Assembly: GCA_951804985.1 (NCBI GenBank)
Contig: OX638132.1
Location: 24,652,617-24,716,616 of the forward strand
Direction: 5' to 3'
DNA: 64,000 nt
Source of the DNA: Dryomyza anilis
Taxonomy: Eukaryota > Arthropoda > Insecta > Diptera > Dryomyzidae
Position 1 is the first letter of the stretch; the number at the start of each line of letters is the position of its first letter. Shown piece after piece: positions 1-11,114 of the stretch. The notes beneath the pieces are model-generated. The model was not told the origin of the DNA. It searched no databases and saw only the letters and a program-made list of their open reading frames with translations. The translations under genes were made by a program, and so were the position numbers.

Positions 1-538
1 CCAATTTTATTTTTTTCGACCACTACTTCTAGAGATACAGTGCTTCAAAGTTACAAAAAATGGGCCAAAAATCACTTTTGAATGGTTGTTTATATTTCAA
101 TGTTAGAAACTTCGTTGATGGCTCGTTTTAAAGGTAATTGGACAGGCTTTAAGAATAATTAACTTGTAAATTCTTAACTTTAACATGCGGCCCGTGGTCA
201 TTATCCTAGCACTTCAAAAAAAGGACCCTTTTTAAAATTCTAAAAAAAATCACATATTTTGGTTGATTTAATACAAATGTTCCTGCCAAATTTTAAGATG
301 GCTAGCAATTTAAAATAAAAGCAGACAAATATATTATGCTCAAAAGTAAAATGTTTACCCATTTCTCTCAATGGTTTTTTCATTTACACAATACTAGTTA
401 ATCCGTGTACTTTTTTAAAGCCATTTACATAACAACATTAACAAAAATATTTTTTTAAGTAAAATAATTAAAAAAAATCAATAATGAAGTATTTTATATT
501 ATGTATTAGGAAAAAAGCTCTAATGGAGTCTAAATTAT
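1..538. other. AT-rich non-coding DNA
   Basis: No coding pattern, RNA gene or recognised repeat is seen here, only AT-rich sequence with short A and T runs. It is likely intronic or intergenic. Confidence 0.5.
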
Positions 539-806
539 ACACACAGAATAGAGATTTGTTGCGCCAACCAATTCTTTGCCCAACCAACTTATTCGGATCT
601 CTCAACCGCTTAGTGGGTTGTTATTGTCAAAATAAACATAGTTTTAGTTTGTACTGCAACCAATTTCGATTTAGTACAGATTTAGAACCATTAGGAGTGT
701 GTGTAGACTAATATTTCATGTGTATAAACTAATATGGCAGTTCTGCCAGCAAATTTGTAAACCATTCTATTTAACCGAATGAAGTTAGTTGGTACAATTA
801 ACTTAT
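539..806 (+). mobile_element. Family C TIR element, 3'-truncated copy
   Basis: This is a member of a repeat family seen at 8.06, 9.96, 11.1-12.0, 12.9 and 15.5 kb. The copy starts with CACACAGAATAGAG after a TA and shows the family landmarks in order: TTGTTGCGCCAACCAA, TCTCAACCGCTTAGT, a long-range CAACCAATTTCGA block, ACTAATATTTCATGTGTAT, and AACCGAATGAAGTTAGTTG. It then breaks off before the usual right end. It has no coding capacity, so it is a non-autonomous element, probably moved by a Tc1/mariner-type transposase (inferred from TA flanks). Confidence 0.8.
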
Positions 807-1199
807 AAAATAAAATAAGTTATTTTATAAGTTTACGCTGTGTTCCAATCAATTATTTAATATGAGATATTTATATAAACATATTATATATTAGTGTAAA
901 AGCATGTTCTTAATATGGAGCACACGTAATGAAAATCAAATGCTTTTTAATTCCACGAAGCCCACACTTTCTACAAATGACAAGGGTTTGTTTGACATTT
1001 TTCTCTTCCTCCCTAACAAATTTGCTTATCCAATGCTTTCAACTAGGTACAATGCCATCATCATCGTACCTTCATCATCCCAGAAAGGTATCATCATTAT
1101 CATTATCACCGCGTCTGTCAATGTTATTGCTCGTCTGGCACAATTGATAACGTCTGTCGCATAACGTTCGACGCTGCCAGCAAAATATTTAATTTGCCA

Positions 1200-1960
1200 A
1201 ACGAATTCGAAATGAGACAAAACAAAACGACACGAATTAAATCCAAGTCAAATAATTTTAATTTAATTTTTGCACAAACAACATTCTAGCACATAAATAA
1301 CTCGACAACTGAATGGCGCTGCAATGCACGACACCATTGCAACTCGTCATATTAACGAGAGCAACGTGAGACCAAACAACGATGATGACTACTACTTGTT
1401 GAAAACTGACTTAAGTTGGAATCTAAGCTGAAGCACAGCATCCTACTGCTCCGCATCGTCCGTCCAGCAATATCCTGAAAATCAGCGAAAAGATGACACA
1501 ACATAAACGGAAATTTAATCAACAACGAAGACGAAAGGTCGCCAAGCGGTTGCTAGTTGGCGAGATGATTGAATTTTAAGTGTTTATTTGAGTGTCTAAA
1601 TTCAATGCAATCGTGGGAATTGACTGGCACCGAAACCGGAACCGGATGCAGCATGAAACGACGACGCGCTGTCAGCTCTGTCAATAGTCCCAGCTTCATG
1701 GCATCAACATCACTATCAGCATCATTCGCAGCATTCTCAACCAACTATTCATCGTCGTTGTCGTCGTCGTTGTACGTCGAGCCATCGTCTGTCCATCATA
1801 ATACCAGGCATTGAAGTGCTTAATAATTTCAATGCAAATCTTTCGTGTACCGCGCCATCTATGAACAACGTTACCCCAACAAACCTCCGAACAAACGACC
1901 GACCACAACGTTGATTCCCTGATGAGAATTTGGATAACAATAGAAGCATCAAGTGGAAAA
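1200..1960. other. Unique GC-balanced island
   Basis: The base composition rises clearly above the surroundings and the sequence is not repeated elsewhere in the window. It contains GTCGTCGTCGTTG-type low-complexity and many CAACGA/CATCATC words, typical of dipteran leaders or enhancers. Open frames here (for example 1569-1814) look like by-products of the simple sequence, and I recognise no protein. A conserved regulatory region or untranslated exon is possible; the strand is undecided. Confidence 0.35.
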
Positions 1961-1999
1961 TCAAAGGATTTTTAATTTAATACCTGACCACGATATCTA

Positions 2000-2451
2000 C
2001 ACACAAAAAAATTCACCAACAACCAGAATTCATCATATTGATTCATTGAATTCATTCATTGAATTAAAAAAAAATTAATTTTCATTATTTTTTTTCTTTT
2101 GATCTAATTTTAAACAAAAATTTGTCGCCATTTACTCATTTATGTATTTATAATTCTTATAAGATTTATAATATTTAATTGCTAATTATGCGAAGACTCC
2201 ATTTCATCATATTAATGCACAAGTATACATCATATTGATGAATTTTGTTCATCAAACCATTTTAATTTAAATAACATAAATCTTATATGAATTATAAATA
2301 CATAATTCTGTAATTGGAGACATTTTTTTGTTCAAAATGTTATGAAATATATTAAATATGAAAAACATTGAAAAAACACGATTTTAGTTCAATGAATCAA
2401 ATCATCAATGTGATGAATACTGGTTGTTGGTCAAAATTTTTTTTTTGTGTG
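2000..2451. mobile_element. Family F MITE (TGATGAAT-rich), complete copy
   Basis: The element is 452 bp and flanked by TA on both sides. The ends are imperfect inverted repeats of roughly 40 bp: CACACAAAAAAATTCACC on the left and the complement of its partner, both followed by CCAACAACCAG and ATTCATCA(T/C)ATTGAT. The motif ATTCATCATATTGATGAA recurs inside, as in the copies at 59.2 and 62.2 kb. There is no open frame of note. It is a non-autonomous DNA transposon. Confidence 0.8.
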
Positions 2452-2887
2452 TACCAGCGACCAGTAGTTTCACTGAAAATCCAATTTGAATTCTAACATT
2501 TCCCGCCAACACATTTTGCGATTTCGATTTTGCAGCATTGTGTAATCCAGTAGATTTGTTGCATGTTTCACGATCCGCATTTGAAAATTTAAGCATGTAT
2601 GTATGAGCATTTTTTGAAAATTCTCGATGGTGTCAGTGTTGCATGAAGATTTCCTCAATTAAGAATTTGTAATCGTAAAGCTATCGCTTTGTGTGGTATT
2701 TTTATTTTTTAATTTACAATGCGAAATATATAAAAGTCTTTGTTTAAATTGTAGTTTTTTGGTAATTAAAAATTAAGTTTTTTGCATATTATTGCATATT
2801 CTTGATTATGTTTTATTTTTAATATAAACAAAAGCGCACTTTTAGGAAATAGAATAATTAAAAATTTATATCTTCTATCTATATATG
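2452..2887. other. Unassigned AT-rich DNA
   Basis: Nothing is recognisable apart from a moderately GC-balanced patch at about 2,455-2,660. Two short overlapping frames there show no family features. Confidence 0.4.

Positions 2888-2916
<29 letters not shown>
2888..2916. repeat. (TATC)n microsatellite
   Basis: About seven CTAT/TATC units run directly into the 5' TC of the Helitron-like element that follows. Confidence 0.9.
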
Positions 2917-2918
<2 letters not shown>

Positions 2919-4530
2919 ATATAAAAATGAAATGTCCTGTGTGTGCCAGAGCATCACGAGAGAACGGACGGATTTGCCTAATTCCTTTTGTATTCTGTTC
3001 GTGTCAATGCAAGAGTGGTTTAGGAAAAGAAAAAAAGTCAGACAAACCCTAAGGAAAAGCCGGAAAATCAAAAAATCTAAAATTGATCCTAGAACTATGA
3101 AATTTGGGTAGGGGTTCATCTCTTGACGTATGTGTTCACTACGAAGGAATTTTTTTGAAATTCGCCTCCTAAGGTACACAAATGGGTGTGGCAAAATTGA
3201 AATTTTAATTAAAAAATCGGTGTAATTAATAAGCACAGTCAGGAAATTTGGCTCAGTGACGTATATCGTAATTCTTTATGTTTTTTACAAATGTGGGCGG
3301 AATTGGACAAAGGGTGTGTCCCTTTCCGTATGACTTAAGGTGACTAAGGTTTATATTACAACCTCCAATCGTCACGTAGAATGTGAGCGGGATTGGATTA
3401 AAGGGCGTGGCACCTCCCATATAGCCAAAACTTTAAACTTGCTATAACTCCTGACATACTAAGAGCTGAGTTATAATAATGAAAACAAATGTTTATATTT
3501 AAAACTCCAATCGTCACGTAGAATATGGGCGGGGCGTGGCATCTCTCATATAACCAAAACTTTAAAAATTCTAAGAGCAGAGTTGTACAAATCGAAACGA
3601 AGGATCATTTTAAATTGTTCAATGTAAAATATAATGTAAGCGAGATTGGAAAAAAAGAATAATAGTGACTTGCACTATAGGCTTGCACTAAAAAGGGAAA
3701 AAGGGGCGTAAATGTATCCACAGTTTATAAACGATATAGTTTTGCAATTACAACGAGTTGGGAAAGTTAGGTCACATGGGTAAGTTCGGTCACATGGGGC
3801 AGATTTTTATAGTCGGTCGGGCCCGACTATGGAATACCCTACACCTTTGGTGGGGATATTAATGTAGGATATTTAACTGCATACCTCAATTTTAAAGTTT
3901 TTAATTATGCTGAACCTCCCCACCCTCAGAATACTATTCATATATCATAAATTTATGTCTTATATCCCCATAATTAAAAAATTTATATTAAAGTTTCATA
4001 GATTTGATTTTAATAATATACGGATCAAATTTCCACTATGAAAACCCACTATGAAAGCGGATCACGCCCATTTTTGGACCACATATTTATAGGTGAATTC
4101 TAACAATACGTTTTAAATTTTATAACTATACCTTGAATACTTTTCGAGTTATTAGTTCCGAAAGAGTTATATAAAAGTGACTTGTATGGGAGGTGAGCGT
4201 GTCCGTTAACCGATTTGGCTCATTTTCAAACTCAGTTCCTATTTTTGGCTATAATATATTGAGACGAAATTTCATCGCATTCAGATCAGTATTTCTCAAG
4301 TTATTCTGTATTCGGACAGCAAGACAGCAAGACGGACAGACAAACAGACAGACGGACATGGATAAACGGACTCGGGTAGTGATGCTGATCAAGAATATAT
4401 ATACTTTTCCATACCGGACACACCTCCTAAGGGGCGTTACAATATATGCACAAAGTTAATATACCCTGTACCTCATAGATGTAGGGTATAAAAACTTAGC
4501 ACGGGCGCAGCTGTGCACGGGTCCAGCTAG
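2914..4530 (+). mobile_element. Helitron-like non-autonomous element (carries nested family B)
   Basis: The left end reads A|TCTATATATAAAAATGAAATG, and the right end reads GGGTCCAGCTAG|T. This fits the 5'-TC, 3'-CTRR ends and A/T insertion site of Helitrons, and the ends resemble those of common insect Helitrons. Just before the right end, GCACGGGCGCAGCT and GCACGGGTCCAGCT repeat in tandem, and GCGCAGCTGTGC can form a short hairpin. Internally a block with 'aatgtgagcgggattgga' and 'gtcacgtagaat' repeats two or three times at 3,370-3,540. A family-B element occupies 3,752-4,494. No Rep/helicase coding is present, so it depends on another element. Confidence 0.6.
3752..4494 (+). mobile_element. 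Family B mini-me/DINE-1-like element, copy B1
   Basis: The order of parts is: ACGAGTTGGGAAAGTTAGG, a stem-loop with ATAGTCGG/CCGACTAT arms at about 3,811, ATACCCTACAC, a long AT-rich body, a GACAGACGGACA microsatellite (about 4,331-4,360), the core with TGATCAAGAATATATATAC, a GGGCGTTACA block, and TGTAGGGTATAAAA at the 3' end. The core between a GTCY/GACR microsatellite and a TA stretch matches the described layout of dipteran mini-me elements. It is inserted inside the Helitron-like element. Confidence 0.8.
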
Positions 4531-4681
4531 TATTATATAAAATTCAAAAATCGTTGCTGATGAGCATGTTCCGTTCATTTTTTTACCGAAATTCTTTAAT
4601 TTTGTACAATTGTGATACTCTAACAATTTTTTTATTGATATTAATAATTTTGAAAGCTCATATATAGGTCAATATAGTTGC

Positions 4682-5210
4682 ACATGGGAATTTCCTGTGG
4701 TTCCGCTTAAAACTTGAATATCTCGAAGGAAAATTAATGAATTTACTTAATTTTTTTTTGTACATGTAGTATTTAAATAGGACTTAACATTGAATTGTAT
4801 ATTGTATTGAATGATTTTTTCGCAATATTTTAAAAAATAGTTGAAATAACATGCTTTCTTTGTATATTTACACTTTGTTCGTAAAGTTCATAGTTATTTC
4901 AAATAAATCGCAGAATAATTCCGGACGTTACGTATAGAAATTTGCACTACGATTTTTTGCTAAAAATAATTGTGTATATGACAATATAAATAATCATTAT
5001 TTCGAAATGAAAAGTGATGTACCATTCAAATTTCCACATGTTTTTTAAGTTTTAAATTTTTATTTTACTTATTTTGAAAAACATATTTTTTTTGATATTT
5101 TTTATACTTTAGTTTTACACTTTTGGTACTCAAAGTTCCGAACGGGACAGATTTCAATTAGCTGTAAAAAATGTGTCATGAATTTTTGAAATGTTTTTGA
5201 TTTTTAAGGG
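4682..5210 (+). mobile_element. Family D TIR element, truncated old copy (D1)
   Basis: It matches the full copy at 13.2-14.4 kb over the 5' half: CACATGGGAATTTCCTG, ATATCTCGAAGGAAAATTAATG, CGCAGAATAATTCCGGACG, TGCACTACGATTTTTTGC and GTTCCGAACGGGACAGATTT. The 3' terminus is missing. It is more decayed than the other copies. Confidence 0.7.
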
Positions 5211-6064
5211 GTACCACATGACCTTGACCTTTTTGTCTTTTTGTAAGTTTTAGCCCTACTTTTCATATGGCGTGACAAATTTTTAATTTTTGCTCTGCCC
5301 ACTTTTTATAATCCTAAAAGTAGTTGTGACCTCGAACTGTCGAATATTGGGAGTATTAAAACATTTTTCGGTTTTCGGAGTCTCCGCTCCTTTTAGGAGG
5401 CATGGAATTTTTTCGTGTTGACCTATAATGTATGTAAACTTCTACAGATTCTAGAATCCAAAAACTCCTACTACTCCTGTTAGTTTTTCTATTACATATT
5501 TTGGACACTTTAGACACATTTGAATTAAATCCCACTTAATGCCTCATTTTGTGCATTCAATATTCTACAAGCCCTTTTTAAAAATACATCAACAATGCAA
5601 AAAAAACACAAGGCAGCAGCAGAAGTGTTGTCAAATTATTCGATAATACACTTTAGACCTTCAACTTCAGACATTAGGCTAGACACAGTCAAAACATAAA
5701 TAAAATCAACGCGCAAAAAATAAATGAACACAAATCAAAATTGACGCACAATGGAATAAAAATAAATAATTTGGTTTTTATACCCTACACCAGACATGTC
5801 ATCTGTAGCTCACGAAGGCCACTGATTAAATGAAAATTTTTAAATTTTTTTATTTGGAATATTATTAAAAACAAAATTGACGATTTTGGTTTTTAAGTAT
5901 TCTGTTTTTAGAAATTTTGTTTTGTCAAAATTTACAAAATTATTTATCATTCGCTTTAGTTTCTTCAAAAATAAAAGTTTAATCGTTTTTTAAAAATTAT
6001 ATTTTATTTAAATTCGATAAAGCGAGAATTTCATACGAACTATCGAAAAACGGCATTAGAAAGT
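5211..6064. other. Unassigned AT-rich DNA
   Basis: No gene or repeat is identified. There is a short 'ttttataccctacacc' remnant at 5,777, probably a sliver of a mini-me end. Confidence 0.4.
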
Positions 6065-6286
6065 ACACCCAGAAAAAAATTCCCTCAAATACCATTAAAA
6101 TTGGTCAATGGGACAATTATTGATTTAATAGTATATAAAAAATAAATATTTTCATATAAACTCAATGGAAATGTCATTGTATTTTGCAGTATTTAATGGT
6201 ATTTTCCAATTAAAATAATAATTTATCCTATTGACTATTTTTAATAGTAAATAACTATTATTTATATAACATTTTTTTCTGAGTGT
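6065..6286. mobile_element. Family E MITE, copy E1
   Basis: The element is about 220 bp and TA-flanked. The ends are CACCCAGAAAAAAATTCCC and its inverted partner ATTTTTTTCTGAGTG. The interior contains the inverted pieces ATTTAATGGTATTTTCC and TAATAATTTATCCTATTGAC, which recur in copies at 15.9, 35.4, 53.1 and 55.7 kb. It has no coding capacity. Confidence 0.85.
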
Positions 6287-6500
6287 AGAGATGGGCGCGT
6301 GCCTGTTTTTGATGGCACGGACACGCACGGGCACGCCGATAGGTGGCACGCACGAACACGAGCCCGACGAGTATATTTAAAGGCACGCACGAGAAGCACG
6401 ATAAAACACGGGATTTTAAGAGACACGAAGAAATGCGGAAAAAACACGACAAAACACGAAAAAAGCACGGAAAAACATGAAAAAGCAAGCAAAACGTGAA
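6287..6500. repeat. CACG-motif array behind a TAGAGATGGGC-type end
   Basis: After TAGAGATGGGCGCGTGCC there are roughly twenty CACG or GCACG words in about 210 bp. The first ten bases resemble the end of the hAT-like element at 16.74 kb. Dense short motifs beside a terminus are typical of hAT subterminal repeats. A matching right end is not found, so this is probably a truncated element. Confidence 0.45.
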
Positions 6501-6507
6501 AAATAAT

Positions 6508-6808
6508 ACCGGACCGTTTTTGGAATCAGATTCGTTAATTAAATTGTGTTGAACCGGAACTGAAATCGGAACATGTATTTTTTTCTGGTTGGAGTCGGTA
6601 CCGCTATTTTAAAAATATCGGAACCAGAACCAGTTCCTTGTCAGGGAACGCAAAGAACCGGAATCGGAACCGTTATTAAAAATGTATGGAGCCGGAATCG
6701 AAACCCATTTAATTTTTTGGTGGAAACTGGAATCGGAACCGGAACCACAATTTTAAAAATCTTGGAACCCGAACCGGAACAGATATTCCAATAGGTTTTA
6801 GTCCCTGT
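6508..6808. repeat. GGAACCGGAA-motif array
   Basis: More than a dozen GGAAC/CCGGAA words lie in about 300 bp, ending at GGTTTTAGTCCCTG, whose complement CAGGGACTAAAACC resembles a DNA-transposon terminus. The open frame across it (6573-6794) translates to a repetitive EPEP pattern generated by the motif and is not a gene. Confidence 0.5.
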
Positions 6809-6914
6809 AATAAATAATTCAAAAATTCAGTTTGATACTGTTTTATTTTCTTAAATCCATAAGTAAAACTAAAACAACAGATTTCAAAGAAAAAATTAAA
6901 ATGCCACGTAAGAG

Positions 6915-7162
6915 TTTTTTAACACATTTTCAATACATTTTCAAAATGCCAAATATTCATTTACAAAAATCTTGATCAATCTGTCGATTTTTAATCGATG
7001 ATCTCAATTTTTTTACCACATGTTTAGAAAATTTAAATCTATTAGTTAATTTTTCAACTTTAAAAATGCGTCTACTACTTTTTATAATATTTATCAACAA
7101 ACTCAAAAATTAAGTTTTTCATAAAAATGTATTTGGTGACTTTTCGTTCTACAACGACGATA
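6915..7162. mobile_element. Family H MITE, partial copy
   Basis: The right end ATTTGGTGACTTTTCGTTC then TACAACGACGATAT matches the terminus of the complete copy at 53.3 kb. The interior (ACATTTTCAAAATGCCAAAT) matches as well. The left terminus has decayed. Confidence 0.65.
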
Positions 7163-7324
7163 TAAGTATATGACATATATCTAATTCCTAACTCCATTCA
7201 CCCAAAAAATGACGTTTGAGCCAAACAAATTCTAAGGTGACGAAATAGAATAAATATATAATTTCAGTCCCTCTCTAAACTTTTATGTTTCGAGAACAGA
7301 CCAATGGATCATTTCACCTTCTCA

Positions 7325-7470
7325 TGTCCTACACTAAAAGTGAAAAAGTATTTTCAAAGTCATCAGTTTATAAGACACATGAGAAGGTGTGGCCGGTATG
7401 GAAAAAATATGTAATTCATTGATCAGCGTCACCACATAAGTCGATATAGCGATATACGTCCTGTCTTCTG
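7325..7470 (-). mobile_element. Degenerate 3' end of a family A mini-me copy
   Basis: The sequence reads CCTACACTAAAAGTGAAAAAG, then GCCGGTATGGAAAA, TGATCAGCGTCACC and GTCGATATAGCGATATACG. This is a decayed reverse complement of the family A 3' end and core. The microsatellite is almost gone. Confidence 0.65.
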
Positions 7471-7596
7471 TGTAAATCACGCAAAAAAAAACCAAATGTT
7501 TTAAAATTAAACAAAATTGTTTTAAAACTAAACAAAAAGTTTTAAAATCAAAGATTGTTTCCAATTCAATCATATTGGTTTTTAAATCGATATTTC

Positions 7597-7810
7597 GTGA
7601 CAAGCTCCTAATGTATGCAGCATTTACGGTATGAAATACAATGTGAAATGCATACAACATACATCTAGGGGAAGCGTTTACGAGTAAAACTGAAATGTTG
7701 TGTTCGATGCCTCGCTAACATGTTATTCATAGCCCTTTTTTGAGAAACCAAATGATATAAAACTGGTATAATAACAATCCAAACGAGAACAGAAGAAAAT
7801 TAAACTGAAA
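7597..7810 (+). repeat. Dispersed repeat I, copy 1
   Basis: TGAAATGCATACAACATAC, TCTAGGGG and GCGTTTACG...GTAAAACT recur at 41.15-41.42 kb in the same orientation. The function is unknown; it is an internal part of a larger, unidentified element. Confidence 0.65.
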
Positions 7811-8059
7811 ATTTAAAAAAAATAAATTTATTTTATTACAATTGTATCAAATTTTGTGTTAAAATCAATTGTTTTAAATTTAAATGGAATTGTATGCTTA
7901 TTTTTAATGCTTACTCAGTTTATTTCTATTACATAGGCTTTTCGAGAAAAAAATTGTGAGAAACTGATATTTTTCAGTAAATTTAAACTTTTATAAATTT
8001 TAGCATTTCTGACGAAAACTGTGTTGATGCGACCTTTTTTAAAAATGAGAAAACTTAGT
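7811..8059. other. Unassigned AT-rich DNA
   Basis: No gene or repeat is recognised in this spacer before the next family C copy. Confidence 0.35.
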
Positions 8060-8369
8060 ACACACAGAAAAATTCTGTTTTGGTATGAGTTTGGAAAAAC
8101 GAAAAAGTTAGTTGTACCAACTAACTTCATTCGGTTAAATCAAATGGTTTATAAATTTGCTAGTGGAACTGCCATATAAGCCTATACACATGAAATATTA
8201 GTCTATACACACTCCTCATGGTTCTAACTCTGTATTAAATTTTTCGAAAACAGTTCGAAATTGGATGCAGTACAAACTACAACTGTTTCTATTTTGACAA
8301 TAACAACCAACTAAGCGGTTGAGAGAACCGACTAAGTTGGTTGGCGACAGAAATCTCTATTCTGTGTGT
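8060..8369 (-). mobile_element. Family C TIR element, complete copy
   Basis: TA-flanked, beginning CACACAGAAAAATTCTG and ending ATTCTGTGTG. All internal landmarks are present in reverse orientation. Length is about 310 bp. It has no coding capacity. Confidence 0.85.
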
Positions 8370-8385
8370 AGTAATGAAAAAACTT

Positions 8386-8425
8386 AGTAATGCAAAAAGT
8401 TAGTAATGCAAAAAGTTAGTATTTT
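8386..8425. repeat. Short tandem repeat, about 17-bp unit
   Basis: AACTTAGTAATGCAAAA-like units occur two to three times in a row, immediately next to the family C end. Confidence 0.75.
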
Positions 8426-8879
8426 AGATCGTTATCTTGATCTATGATCTGAAATGCTAAAAAATCATCCAAAAATAGTCTAAAAAAATCAAAAATGTTC
8501 AAGTTTAGATACAAATATCTGAAAAACCTATCATAGTTATTAGTACTAAAATTTCGGGATATAATTTCGATAGCCATTTTAATAAAAACATTACGTAATA
8601 AAATAAATAATATTAAGCATTTAAAATCAGAAACCGCGATTTATATAGAATTGATATATAGAATGTACACGGCAAAAAAAATTTCTCTTTTTGGTTAGTA
8701 GTGTAATTATACCCTACGCACATGAGATACCGGATATATTAAGTATTTGCTTCAAAGACCTAAAACAAGCTGAATTAAGAAACTTAAATGCTGTGCTATA
8801 CACTGCATAAACCAAATTTCATGGCATACTATGCTATGCTTTAATTAGATTTAAATATTTAAATGGCACTTAGTTCGGC
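8426..8879. other. Unassigned AT-rich DNA
   Basis: No gene is seen. 'aaaatttcgggatataatttcga' at about 8,549 recurs in similar form near 12,090, so this may be part of a decayed repeat. A sliver 'ttataccctacgcacatg' lies at 8,707. Confidence 0.35.
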
Positions 8880-9830
8880 GAGATTTATGCGTGCTCATAA
8901 AAACGCGCGCCAAAATTAATTTCTGCAACAAATTAGCATTTGCCAGCGAACACATAAAAATCTAATTTCCAGCTGGCAGACAGTAGTCGGCAGCACTTAA
9001 AAGTATGCTGTACCGTGTGGCCTTGCGGTAGCGTTGAGGTAACGCAATCAAGCAACATTTGCTGCAGGCGCGCAAAAATTATTATGTTAAACAGAGCGGC
9101 ATCAAACGTGCGACACCAACCACAAAAGAGCCCACATCGCAGCCACGATGGGCGACAGAAGGCAAACGTTAAATGGCGACAGACAGACGGACATGCCGAC
9201 AGATAGACACTCAAACGGAAGGACAAACAGACATCAAGCAGCTGTCACATAAAGTACAAAATATTTAACATTTTTCCGCAACTGGTGTAGCCAGCCGACG
9301 GACGTGATGCTCCTCAGCCTTCTCTGTTGTCTGCACCACACAAATTAGTTGGCATATGCCGAAAAGTATGCAGCCAAAAAAATTTAGTGCGACAAGTTGT
9401 GATAATAGAGACACATGGACTCATCGGTCGTTCGGTTGCTTGCTGTTTCGGCTGCTCCTCCTGATGGTGCCGCGGATATGGTCGGGACTGTGGGTTGCCG
9501 ATTTTAAGTAGAATTTATGTAGCGAATTATGTTAAAAGGAATTAGGCGAAAGTATGCAACGGCTGCTGTTGGGTGCCACGAAGCACATTACGTCCTACTA
9601 AGTGTAGCAACTACAAGTAGTACAAGGACCTACTCGTGTTGTCGCCAATGATAAAACTTAATTGAAAACGTGCAGGCGCGACGGCATGTATGATTGCAGG
9701 CGAGATTAAATGTGGCGTTAAATTGTAGTTGAAGAAAGTGCTTAAATTCGACGTTATAAATGGCTGCATGCAACTGAAAGATGCTGGTAAATTATGGCTG
9801 AAGCAGAGCCTCATAATTCACATGAATAAA
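8880..9830. other. Unique GC-balanced island
   Basis: About 950 bp with clearly higher GC than its flanks, not repeated in the window, and rich in GCGCGC, GCTGCAGGCGCGC and CAGCTG words. The frames at 9015-9206 and 8933-9226 translate to GACAGACGG-derived or unrecognisable peptides. It could be a conserved non-coding (enhancer-like) element or an untranslated exon, which is inferred only from composition. Confidence 0.35.
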
Positions 9831-9962
9831 TTTACAATACAATATTATAAAAGATGTTAATTTGGAATTTTCAAACTAAAGTGCACTCAAAATATGTAAT
9901 AAGTTTTTGCGAAATGCCTATGCATAGCAATGACCAGGGTCCAAACTAATAATGCAATGGTG

Positions 9963-10275
9963 CACACAGAAAAATCCTCTTTTGGCATGAAGTTGGAAGA
10001 ATGAAAAAATTAGTTGAATCAACAAACGTCAGTCGAGTAAAACGAATGGTTTACAAATTTGCTGGCGGAACTGCCATATTAGCCTATACACATGAAATAT
10101 TAGTCTATACACACCCCTAATTGTTCTAAATCTGTACTAAATTGTTCTAAACCAGGTTAAAGTACAAACTGTAGTATTTTTATTTTGACAATAACAACCG
10201 ACTAAGCGGTGGAGAAAACGAATGAGTTGGTTGGGCAAAGAGTTGGTTGGCTCAACAAATCTCTATTCTGTGTGT
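9963..10275 (-). mobile_element. Family C TIR element, complete copy
   Basis: It begins CACACAGAAAAATCCTC and ends ATTCTGTGTG followed by TA; about 313 bp, with all internal landmarks in reverse orientation. Confidence 0.85.
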
Positions 10276-11114
10276 AGATTTGATGTAAGGAATGTATATT
10301 TAAAATTTTTTATCGTTTTGTTAAGTTGTGTTATTTTCATTACTAATATATACCGTTAATAACTAGAAAATATTAAATTAAAAATTATGAAAAACAAACA
10401 AATGAAATAAAAACGTTCAGAACTCTATTGTTAAAAACCACTGCATAGCTACCGTCAAAGAATGTAAAGGTACGGGAAATTATAAAAACGTGTTGCATAC
10501 TTTTAGAAATGTAATGTAATATAAAACTTTGGAATAGAACAAAACATCTGTATGAAATAAAATTCAAACAAAATAATAACATTCCAAGTTTGAGCATCAT
10601 TGAAAGCAAACACACAATGAATGAAAAGCCATTGTTTTAAGTAACAATCTTTTTATCATCTACTTTTACTATTTTATCCTGTTTGTTGGATGCTGTTTTT
10701 GTTTTGTTCCAAAAGACGTTTGTTTCGTTTTCAACCTTCTGGAAAATTCTAATTTTCCGCATTGTTTGCTTTTAATACATGTTACACAATCGCCTAGTTG
10801 CTTTTGTTCGCTTAGTTTCACATAGCTGATAATGTGCCAACATTATATTTATTTGTAGTAGAATATGGTGTGCCTCATTTACAATCGACCATACATAAAC
10901 GAAGATTTGGTAAGCGAAAGTAAAAATTTTATTATCAGTAAATAGATTGGATTGGATGTGCTTTCGCTTGGCCAAACTATGCGCACTAAACAATTTAACA
11001 AAATACAGTAGCACCAATGTCCGATTATGAGAGTATTACGCATAGCAATGGACAGCTTAACGAAAGTAGGCCAGCATATTTTATGACATCAGATACTACA
11101 CAACAAATTTGTCA
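10276..11114. other. Unassigned AT-rich DNA
   Basis: I see no gene or recognised repeat. Short frames on both strands show no conserved features. Confidence 0.4.

Noticed and set aside
6258..6499. Overlapping frames on both strands at the CACG array
   Set aside because: All are generated by the repeated CACG words.
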